Source of the DNA: Lachnoclostridium sp. UBA6475 | GTDB taxonomy: Bacteria > Bacillota > Clostridia > Lachnospirales > Lachnospiraceae | DNA: 10,361 bases | NCBI GenBank assembly: GCA_002435545.1 | Contig: DJNB01000037.1 | Span: forward strand, 330-10,690 | Direction of reading: 5' to 3' | Part shown: positions 1 to 5,259 of the stretch, piece by piece | Layout of the letters: each line of letters begins with the position of its first letter | How positions within the stretch are numbered: position 1 is the stretch's first letter | Made by a program: the position numbers and the translations under genes | The notes under the pieces: model-generated | Databases searched by the model: none | Told to the model about the DNA's origin: nothing | Seen by the model: the letters and a program-made list of their open reading frames with translations, nothing else

Positions 1-568
1 CCGGTTTGATACGAAGAACCGTTCCGATCGCTGCGACCGCCGGTGTCAGACGACCGCCCTTCCGCAGATATTTCAACGTATTTACCATAATATAAATACT
101 GCTCTGGAACTTGTCCCTAAATAAAATATCATGAATCTCCTTGGCGTTGTATCCCCGCTCGGCAAGTTCTTTCGCCTGCTGTACGCTTCTTCTCTGCGTA
201 ACCGAAATGCGCTGGTTATCAACAACAAATACCTTGCCCTCAAATTCTTCTTCCTGCGCTAACATCGTCGCGGTAGAACAAGAACTGCTGATTCCACTTG
301 ACATCGGAATATGCACGATTTCCTCGTACTCTTCAAGTTTTTCTCTCCACACTTGCATGATCGTATCCGGAGACGGCTGAGACGTGGACACTTCGGTCTT
401 TTCATCCATCAAAGCCTCATAAAACTGTTCCTGCGTCATATCAATGTCTTCAAAATGCTGCACTTCATTGATATAAAATGGCATCGGAATTACTACAATT
501 CCCAGTTCTTTACTTTCATTTTGTGTAATCCCGCTATTACTGTCTGTAATAATGCAAACTTTGCTCAT
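1..568 (-). CDS. DegV family fatty-acid-binding protein, N-terminal part (cut by window edge)
   Basis: The gene starts at 568 and runs off the left edge; 189 codons are visible, about two thirds of the usual 280-290. DegV/FakB proteins bind a fatty acid and, in the characterised FakAB system, present it to the kinase FakA to make acyl-phosphate. Visible DegV motifs are the N-terminal IITDSNSGI (residues 6-14), STS (61-63), the ligand loop MSSGISSSCSTA (89-100), VVDN near 115, and LKYLRKGGRL (165-174) followed by IKP at the edge. The ligand loop reads SSGISSSC, where many members have SSGLSGT. I chose the start because AGAGG lies about 10 bases upstream; an overlapping ATG at 572 is out of frame. 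It follows rpmF and an intrinsic terminator, with no clear promoter between. The family is confident; the ligand and partner are unknown. Confidence 0.9.
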   Translation of the reverse strand, partial: MSKVCIITDSNSGITQNESKELGIVVIPMPFYINEVQHFEDIDMTQEQFYEALMDEKTEVSTSQPSPDTIMQVWREKLEEYEEIVHIPMSSGISSSCSTATMLAQEEEFEGKVFVVDNQRISVTQRRSVQQAKELAERGYNAKEIHDILFRDKFQSSIYIMVNTLKYLRKGGRLTPAVAAIGTVLRIKP

Positions 569-597
569 TCATTCACATCCTCTTCATGAAAATAAAG

Positions 598-630
598 AGG
601 GCTTATCAACCTTTTGTGATGATAAGCCCT
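598..630 (-). terminator. Intrinsic terminator after rpmF
   Basis: An 11-bp perfect inverted repeat (598-608 with 620-630, arm AGGGCTTATCA) encloses an 11-base loop. Read on the minus strand it is followed by the U-rich run CTTTATTTTC. It lies 21 bases after the rpmF stop codon and immediately before the ribosome binding site of the next degV gene, so that gene probably depends on read-through unless it has a promoter I cannot see. Confidence 0.85.
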
Positions 631-651
631 GACCATAAACTACTATGTTCA

Positions 652-834
652 TTACTCAGCTGCTGCAATAATCTCTTTTTTATTGTAGCTGCCGCAGTTC
701 TTGCATACACGATGTGGCACCATCAATTCTCCACATTTGCTGCATTTAACTAAAGTAGGAGCAGTCATTTTCCAGTTTGCTCTACGTTTGTCTCTTCTTG
801 CTTTTGAAGATTTATTCTTAGGACAGATTGACAT
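652..834 (-). CDS. rpmF: 50S ribosomal protein L32
   Basis: A 60-residue basic protein of the large ribosomal subunit, full length for bacterial L32. The N-terminus MSICPKNKSSKARRDKRRAN is the typical basic tail. It is followed by a zinc ribbon with two CxxC pairs, CSKC (residues 32-35) and CKNC (45-48), so this is the zinc-binding form of L32. The start at 834 has an ideal AAGGAGG at 844-850, nine bases upstream. A perfect sigma-A promoter precedes it and an intrinsic terminator follows it, so it appears to be a single-gene transcription unit. In most Firmicutes rpmF follows a DUF177/YceD gene and precedes plsX. Here ackA lies directly upstream and a degV-family gene directly downstream, and neither usual partner is present. 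Confidence 0.98.
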   Translation of the reverse strand: MSICPKNKSSKARRDKRRANWKMTAPTLVKCSKCGELMVPHRVCKNCGSYNKKEIIAAAE

Positions 835-872
835 GTCTTTACACCTCCTTAAAAACTCAAAACACTTTTACC

Positions 873-901
873 ATTATACCGTCAATGCGGTTATTTGTCA
901 A
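873..901 (-). promoter_or_regulatory. Perfect sigma-A promoter of rpmF
   Basis: On the minus strand TTGACA (896-901) and TATAAT (873-878) are separated by exactly 17 bases, a full match to the housekeeping consensus at optimal spacing. The predicted transcription start is near 866, about 32 bases before the rpmF start codon, with AAGGAGG between. A second TTGAC occurs inside the spacer, close to the -10. Such a strong promoter fits a ribosomal protein gene made independently of ackA. Confidence 0.9.
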
Positions 902-930
902 TACATTTTTTTAAATATTACTTCACGAAA

Positions 931-2121
931 TTATTTCACCAATTCCATCGTCTCACGCGCGATCGCAAGTTCTTCGTTGGTTGGAACAACCAAAACTTTT
1001 ACCTTACTGTCCGGCGTAGAAACAATCGTCTCTTCTCCGCGAACACCGTTCTTTTCTTTATCAATCTCTACACCGAGATATCCAAGGAAACTACATACAT
1101 ACTCACGCATGATACCGTTGTTTTCTCCAAGTCCGGCAGTAAATGCGATGGCATCCACACCGTTCATGGCAGCGGTATACGCACCAATGTATTTGGCTAC
1201 ACGATATCCAAAGACATCCTGTGCAAGCTGTGCTTTCTTATTTCCCTCATCGGCTGCTTTTTCCAGATCACGGAAGTCACTGGAAACTCCGGAAAGACCA
1301 TATACACCGGATTCTTTGTTCAGAATCTTCATTACGTCTTCCAGAGATTTATCCATTGCATGAGCAAGGTACTCGATGATCGCCGGGTCAATGTCTCCAC
1401 TACGTGTACCCATTACCAGACCTTCCAGTGGAGTAAGTCCCATACTCGTATCTACGGATTTACCATTTTTTACAGCGGATACGCTGGCACCGTTTCCAAG
1501 GTGGCATACGATCACTTTGGAATTTTCAGGATCCAGTCCTGCCAGTGCGATCGCACGTTTGGATACAAAACTGTGGCTTGTTCCGTGGAAACCATAACGG
1601 CGTACTTTATATTTTTCATAGCACTCATATGGAAGTCCATACATAAATGCGGTTGGTTCCATTGTCTGATGGAATGCGGTATCAAATACTGCTACGTTTG
1701 GCACACCCGGCATAATTGCCTGGCACGCACGGATTCCGATCAGGTTTGCCGGATTGTGAAGCGGCGCAAGTGGGTTACACTCTTCGATTGCTGCCATAAC
1801 TTCATCATTTATCACTACAGAAGAAGCAAATTTCTCTCCACCATGTACGACACGATGACCAATTGCATCAATTTCTTTCAAATCGCTGATCACACCATAT
1901 TTCTCGTCTGTCAATTCGTCCAAAACCATCTGAACAGCTACTTCGTGGTCTGGCATATCCTTATTAATAACAACCTTTTCTCCACCTGCCGGAGTATGGT
2001 TCAAACGTCCGTCGATTCCGATTCTCTCACAAAGACCTACTGCCAATGCCTTTTCTGTCTGTGCATCAATCAATTGATATTTCAAAGATGAACTTCCACA
2101 ATTGATCACTAAAACTTTCAT
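931..2121 (-). CDS. ackA: Acetate kinase
   Basis: A cytosolic kinase that interconverts acetyl-phosphate plus ADP with acetate plus ATP, the substrate-level ATP step of acetate fermentation; its usual partner is phosphotransacetylase. At 396 residues it is full length. Visible motifs are VINCGSSSLK (residues 5-14, nucleotide and acetyl-phosphate site), GHRVVHGGE (88-96, catalytic Arg90), FDTAFHQTM (146-154, Asp147), GFHGTSH (177-183, His179), HLGNGAS (207-213), GTRSGDIDP (238-246, Arg240) and VPTNEELAIARET near the C-terminus (Glu384). Two ATG codons are adjacent at 2124 and 2121. I prefer 2121 because AAGG then lies 7 rather than 4 bases upstream. No pta gene is adjacent; the neighbours are degV upstream and rpmF downstream. 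It has its own promoter and a palindromic leader. I see no clear intrinsic terminator after it. Confidence 0.97.
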   Translation of the reverse strand: MKVLVINCGSSSLKYQLIDAQTEKALAVGLCERIGIDGRLNHTPAGGEKVVINKDMPDHEVAVQMVLDELTDEKYGVISDLKEIDAIGHRVVHGGEKFASSVVINDEVMAAIEECNPLAPLHNPANLIGIRACQAIMPGVPNVAVFDTAFHQTMEPTAFMYGLPYECYEKYKVRRYGFHGTSHSFVSKRAIALAGLDPENSKVIVCHLGNGASVSAVKNGKSVDTSMGLTPLEGLVMGTRSGDIDPAIIEYLAHAMDKSLEDVMKILNKESGVYGLSGVSSDFRDLEKAADEGNKKAQLAQDVFGYRVAKYIGAYTAAMNGVDAIAFTAGLGENNGIMREYVCSFLGYLGVEIDKEKNGVRGEETIVSTPDSKVKVLVVPTNEELAIARETMELVK

Positions 2122-2146
2122 CATTTTTCCTTCTTTCTGCTTTTAT

Positions 2147-2213
2147 TTTCATATCCGTAACGAAATCGTTACATAAAATCACACTTTTTAATTATACAAC
2201 TGTGGATATGAAA
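2147..2213. promoter_or_regulatory. Inverted-repeat and palindrome cluster around the ackA promoter (candidate operator)
   Basis: Two elements are nested here. A perfect palindrome, GTAACGATTTCGTTAC on the minus strand (2157-2172, 7-bp arms, 2-base centre), falls roughly 12 to 27 bases after the predicted ackA transcription start. Abutting it is one arm, TTTCATATCC (2147-2156), of a 10-bp perfect inverted repeat whose other arm (2204-2213) fills part of the spacer between -35 and -10. The upstream arm is outside the predicted transcript, so pairing in RNA is not expected. A DNA-binding regulator is the simpler inference. No regulator family is assigned. Confidence 0.45.
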
Positions 2214-2219
2214 TTTCAA
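2191..2219 (-). promoter_or_regulatory. Sigma-A promoter of ackA
   Basis: On the minus strand TTGAAA (2214-2219) and TATAAT (2191-2196) are separated by 17 bases. The predicted transcription start is near 2184, giving a leader of about 60 bases before ackA. It lies just past the end of the upstream degV gene and so separates ackA from it. Confidence 0.8.
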
Positions 2220-2235
2220 TAGCAAAAAGGCAATT

Positions 2236-3090
2236 TTACACAAAAAATATTCCGATGGAATTTGGTCCGGTATGGCAGGCAGAGACGGGATCCAATGGCT
2301 GCATGATAATCTTTTTTACAAATTCTGACTTTTCCATCTGTTTTGCCACATAGCAGGCATCTTCGTGGCAGTCTCCATGACTGATATAGATTGTCTGTGG
2401 TTCAGTAAGTCCGGTCAGAGCCAGCGTCGCCAGCTCCTGCAGCGCCTTTTTTCTCCCCCGCACCTTTCCGGCCTGATGCAGTTTGCCGCCATCCTGCATC
2501 GAAAAAAGCAGTTTTATCTTCAATACACTTCCCGCCGTGGAAAGAACCGCATTGGCTCGTCCACTCCGCCGCAGAAAGCCGAGGTCATCGACGGTAAAAA
2601 GCGTATGCAGCCGCCATCTTCTCTGGCAGCACCAGGCATACGCCGCACCGATTTCCTCACCGCGCCTGCGGATCTTTACCGCATCAAATACCAGGCTTCC
2701 CTCACCCAGTCCGATCGCAAAACTGTCAACCGCGTACCATTTTCTCTCCGGATATTTTTTCGCCTCATAGCTGAGCACCCGCTCCATCATATGAAACGTG
2801 CCGCTCAGTTTTGAGGACAATCCAATATACAAAATATCGTTTCCTTCTGACAGCAGCTTTTGTATCAGTTTTTTCGCCGCCCTCTGATTACTCATCGAAG
2901 TTGAGATCCGTTTTTCTTTCCGCAGTTTCTCATAAAACAGGGCATACGCTTCCCTCTCCCCTTCGATGCTCCCGCTGTATTCTTTCTCTCCTGCGATCCA
3001 CGTAAGAGGCAGTACATAAATATTATGTTTTTCAATAAACGGTTTGGGTAAATTTGCCGTAGAATCCGTCACAATCGCAAATGAAGACAT
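2236..3090 (-). CDS. DegV family fatty-acid-binding protein
   Basis: A complete 284-residue DegV/FakB-type protein, the usual family length. Motifs in order are FAIVTDSTAN (residues 4-13), STS (63-65), the ligand loop GLSSKLSGT (90-98), VDS (121-123), FTVDDLGFLRRSGRA (165-179), KVRGRKKAL (209-217) and the C-terminal ACHTGPNSIGIFF, whose His is the expected head-group contact. Two departures from common members are KIKLLFS, where KPIL is typical, and the Cys/Arg/Trp-rich stretch at 153-160. In the FakAB system such proteins hold a fatty acid for phosphorylation by FakA, but no fakA gene is visible here. AAGGAG lies about 8 bases before the start at 3090. It diverges from the ylbJ-like gene and is followed by the ackA promoter. 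It is clearly different in sequence from the partial DegV at the left edge. The ligand is unknown. Confidence 0.93.
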   Translation of the reverse strand: MSSFAIVTDSTANLPKPFIEKHNIYVLPLTWIAGEKEYSGSIEGEREAYALFYEKLRKEKRISTSMSNQRAAKKLIQKLLSEGNDILYIGLSSKLSGTFHMMERVLSYEAKKYPERKWYAVDSFAIGLGEGSLVFDAVKIRRRGEEIGAAYAWCCQRRWRLHTLFTVDDLGFLRRSGRANAVLSTAGSVLKIKLLFSMQDGGKLHQAGKVRGRKKALQELATLALTGLTEPQTIYISHGDCHEDACYVAKQMEKSEFVKKIIMQPLDPVSACHTGPNSIGIFFV

Positions 3091-3121
3091 CCGACCACTC
3101 CTTTTTTTCTACTAGTATGTG

Positions 3122-3149
3122 GTATATTTGAGAAAATTATACATACGTT
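3122..3149 (+). promoter_or_regulatory. Possible sigma-E-type (sporulation) promoter of the ylbJ-like gene
   Basis: GTATATT (3122-3128) and CATACGTT (3142-3149) resemble the B. subtilis sigma-E consensus (KMATATT and CATACANT, usually 14-15 bases apart). Each element has one mismatch and the spacing is 13, one base short. The predicted start would fall near 3156, about 22 bases before the ATG and just upstream of GGAGG (3166-3170). I see no good sigma-A promoter on this strand. The match is tentative but agrees with ylbJ being a sigma-E gene in B. subtilis. Confidence 0.4.
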
Positions 3150-3177
3150 ATACCAATACCGTACCGGAGGAACTCCC

Positions 3178-4053
3178 ATGCTTTTTTTCCTGTTTTTTAT
3201 CCTGGCTTTTCTTCTGCTGTTTCCGGATACGGTATGCAGCGGGGCAAAAGACGGGCTTTTTTTATGGGCAACTGTCGTTCTCCCGTCCCTCTTTCCCTTC
3301 TGCCTGTGCACTTCCCTGATCCGTACGTATACAAACGGTTCATTTTCCAAATATTTACTATTATTTGCCGGTATTTTGTCCGGTTATCCGATCGGCGCAA
3401 AACTTTCCAGTGAATTGTATCAGAAAGGTGTTCTGTCCTACCGCAATGCCGTTTTCTTTTCCGGGTTTACCAACAATGCCAGTCCGATGTTTGTCATCTA
3501 TTTTGTCGGCGGCTCTCTTCTTCACCTCGGAAACGAACGCTACCTCTTTTATCTTCTGCTCCTGCTCTCGTCCTTTCTGGGGAGTTTCTGCATCCGGCTT
3601 CTCCTTTGCCGGAGTTCCAAAGACCGCCATACTCTGCCGGTAAATGCAGCAAAAAAGGAGTCCGATGACTCCTTGTCTCTCTTTGACCAGTTTGATCTTG
3701 AATTAAATCACTCGGCAGAACTTCTCATTAAAATTGGCGCTTATATCCTTGTGTTTTCGGTACTCACTTCATTTTTAAAGCAAATGGTCTTTTTTGGCAC
3801 CTTACCGACTGCATTTTTATGCGGCATTTTGGAAATCACCACCGGCAATCATCTCATCTGCCAATTTTTGCCAGATTCCATCCTAAAAACAGCCCTTTCC
3901 CTTGCCATCACTTCTTTCGGCGGATTGTGCGCGCTGGCACAAACCAATAGTGTGATTCAAAAGAATGGGCTGTCCATCTTCTGGTATACGATAGCCAAAT
4001 TACTGAGCGCCGTCTTCGCTTTCTTCCTGGGTCTGCTCTGGCTGCTCCACTGA
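3178..4053 (+). CDS. ylbJ: YlbJ-like sporulation integral membrane protein (nucleoside-recognition/Gate fold)
   Basis: A strongly hydrophobic 291-residue membrane protein. The N-terminal helix (residues 1-15) is followed by GLFLWATVVLPSLFPFCLCTSL (26-47), the YlbJ-like entry. Next come the signature ILSGYPIGAKL (66-76) and SGFTNNASPMFVIYFVGG (94-111), then a hydrophobic stretch near 120-143, a polar cytoplasm-type linker (about 144-176), and a second half with GTLPTAFLCGILEITTGNH (207-225) and SFGGLCALAQTNS, ending in a helix. In B. subtilis YlbJ is needed for resistant spores and is made under sigma-E; its molecular role is unsettled. This copy is shorter than B. subtilis YlbJ (about 400 residues), apparently because of a missing segment before SGYPIGAK and a short linker. 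GGAGG lies 7 bases before the ATG. Its last 54 bases overlap the end of the opposing coiled-coil gene. The family is good; the exact ortholog is less certain. Confidence 0.82.
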   Translation: MLFFLFFILAFLLLFPDTVCSGAKDGLFLWATVVLPSLFPFCLCTSLIRTYTNGSFSKYLLLFAGILSGYPIGAKLSSELYQKGVLSYRNAVFFSGFTNNASPMFVIYFVGGSLLHLGNERYLFYLLLLLSSFLGSFCIRLLLCRSSKDRHTLPVNAAKKESDDSLSLFDQFDLELNHSAELLIKIGAYILVFSVLTSFLKQMVFFGTLPTAFLCGILEITTGNHLICQFLPDSILKTALSLAITSFGGLCALAQTNSVIQKNGLSIFWYTIAKLLSAVFAFFLGLLWLLH

Positions 4054-4605
4054 TTTTCCCTGTACCTGTGCCATCAGTTCATTTCGGTTTGCTTTGATGA
4101 CTTCGATATCCCGTTTCAACGCGCTGATCAACATCGTAGACTTGCTTTCCATCTCTTTTAATGACGTCTCGATATTTCTGCCCGCCTGAGAAAGCAGATC
4201 ACTCGTATAATACAGGGCGGAAGTACGCACCTGATCGCTCTCCTGCACTGCCTGGTTTAAGATCTGCTCTGCCTGGCTCTGTGCCTGTGCCATGATCTGC
4301 TCTGCCTGTGCATAAGCACTCTGTACCAGATCACTTTCATTCAACAACTGTGCTGTCTCCTGCTGTACCTGACTGCGGATCTGCTCTGCTTCTGCGTTGG
4401 CTTTTGCTAAGATCTGGTCTTTATTATTGATGATCTTCTGATATGTACGGATTTCCTCCGGAGCACACATACGAAGGGCATCGAGAAGATCGTACAATTC
4501 GTCTTTCGCAACCGTCACCTTATTGGGCGCCAGTTTTGCCGGTTTACAGTTTTCTACATATTCATATATTTCGTCAATCGCTTTTTCAATTCTTGATGGG
4601 TTCAT
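4000..4605 (-). CDS. Coiled-coil protein of unknown function
   Basis: A soluble 201-residue protein without signal peptide or membrane segment. The N-terminal part (residues 1-55) has a short conserved-looking domain, NKVTVAKDELYDLLDALRM then PEEI. Residues about 56-185 form a long Gln/Ala/Glu-rich coiled coil, with AEQI recurring at 73, 101 and 112. The last 15 residues are a Glu/Gln-rich acidic tail. Similar Clostridia proteins near rsmD are, from memory, annotated as hypothetical, 'ATPase' or V-ATPase subunit H-like; no nucleotide-binding motif is visible, so I do not adopt those names. It starts 19 bases after the rsmD stop codon, with AAAGGA overlapping the end of rsmD, so it is cotranscribed. 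Its 3' end overlaps the opposing ylbJ-like gene by 54 bases. A DivIVA-like scaffolding role is possible but unsupported. Confidence 0.85.
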   Translation of the reverse strand: MNPSRIEKAIDEIYEYVENCKPAKLAPNKVTVAKDELYDLLDALRMCAPEEIRTYQKIINNKDQILAKANAEAEQIRSQVQQETAQLLNESDLVQSAYAQAEQIMAQAQSQAEQILNQAVQESDQVRTSALYYTSDLLSQAGRNIETSLKEMESKSTMLISALKRDIEVIKANRNELMAQVQGKSVEQPEQTQEESEDGAQ

Positions 4606-4624
4606 AGATTTTACCTGATCCTTT

Positions 4625-5188
4625 CTATCTTTCCTTCTTTACGCGCAGAAAAATGTGCTTATTCGTCTTATATTCTTTTACCTTTTCAATCTCAAACACC
4701 TCGGCATCAATAAAATCAATCGGTGTTTCCAAAGCAGATTCAAAGATAACCAACGTATCTTCTTTTACAAGTTCCGACTGTCCGATCAATTGTGCCAGTT
4801 TCTCTTCGAATCCTTTTCGATAAGGAGGATCTGCATAAATGATATCAAATGTGATCCCCTGTTTTTCCAGTTTGGATACTGCATATGTCACTTCTACCGG
4901 CAGTACAACCGCCTTGTCTTCCAAATGTGTCTTTGCCAGATTTGCTTTGATGCATCGCAGCGGCTCTTTTCCAAATTCTACCAAATACGCCTGTTTTGCG
5001 CCACGGCTCAATGCCTCAATGCCGATAGCTCCGCTTCCGCTAAATAAATCTAAAAACATCGCTCCGGGAACATCGTCCTGAATGATATTAAATAACGTCT
5101 CTTTAATCCGGTCTGTCGTAGGCCGTGTATCTTTCCCTTCCGGTGCAATCAATGGCAGCCTGCGGGCTGTCCCTGCAATCACTCGCAT
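4625..5188 (-). CDS. rsmD: 16S rRNA (guanine(966)-N(2))-methyltransferase RsmD
   Basis: An S-adenosylmethionine-dependent methyltransferase that modifies G966 (E. coli numbering) of 16S rRNA during small-subunit assembly. At 187 residues it is full length. It begins MRVIAGTARR, the typical family start, followed by RPTTDRIKETLFN (22-34), the SAM-binding motif FLDLFSGSGAIGIEALSRGA (45-64) and the catalytic motif DPPY (120-123). An in-frame ATG 18 bases further upstream (5206) would add six residues, but AAGGGAG at 5196-5202 is placed 7 bases before 5188 and lies inside that extension, so I use 5188. A sigma-A promoter lies between recG and this gene. The coiled-coil gene follows after 19 bases. 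coaD, often next to rsmD, is absent here. Confidence 0.96.
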   Translation of the reverse strand: MRVIAGTARRLPLIAPEGKDTRPTTDRIKETLFNIIQDDVPGAMFLDLFSGSGAIGIEALSRGAKQAYLVEFGKEPLRCIKANLAKTHLEDKAVVLPVEVTYAVSKLEKQGITFDIIYADPPYRKGFEEKLAQLIGQSELVKEDTLVIFESALETPIDFIDAEVFEIEKVKEYKTNKHIFLRVKKER

Positions 5189-5195
5189 ACTATTT

Positions 5196-5202
5196 CTCCC
5201 TT
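5196..5202 (-). promoter_or_regulatory. Ribosome binding site fixing the rsmD start
   Basis: AAGGGAG on the minus strand lies 7 bases before the ATG at 5188. It falls within the codons of the alternative upstream start at 5206 and argues against that start. Confidence 0.8.
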
Positions 5203-5225
5203 GCAAATATTTTTATCACAACATC

Positions 5226-5254
5226 ATTGTAAACGATATTGAACTATTTTTCAA
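5226..5254 (-). promoter_or_regulatory. Sigma-A promoter of rsmD and the coiled-coil gene
   Basis: On the minus strand TTGAAA (5249-5254) and TACAAT (5226-5231) are separated by 17 bases, in the 71-base gap between recG and rsmD. The predicted start is near 5219, about 30 bases before the rsmD start codon. No hairpin terminator for recG is evident in the gap, so read-through from the recG operon may add to expression. Confidence 0.75.
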
Positions 5255-5259
5255 CTGTT

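Noticed and set aside
902..930. Terminator for ackA
   Set aside because: An A/T-rich run is present but I find no stable hairpin before it.
895..2091. A long open frame (398 codons) on the plus strand opposite almost all of ackA
   Set aside because: Its translation is Cys/His/Phe-rich with no recognisable domain and mirrors the ackA codons. The minus strand carries a complete acetate kinase with all catalytic motifs, so this is an antisense shadow.
2157..2172. Possible CcpA cre site before ackA
   Set aside because: TGTAACG lacks the extra base between TGTAA and CG required by the cre consensus; the element is better described simply as a palindrome.
3136..3141. Minus-strand TATAAT as a promoter for the complete degV gene
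   Set aside because: No acceptable -35 lies 16-18 bases upstream and the extended -10 TGN is out of register, so I did not list it.
3121..3154. GGTATA/TATACC inverted repeat between degV and the ylbJ-like gene
   Set aside because: Only 6-bp AT-rich arms in a short AT-rich gap; expected by chance.
5189..5206. Longer N-terminus for RsmD
   Set aside because: The family starts at MRVIAGTARR and the ribosome binding site falls within the proposed extension.
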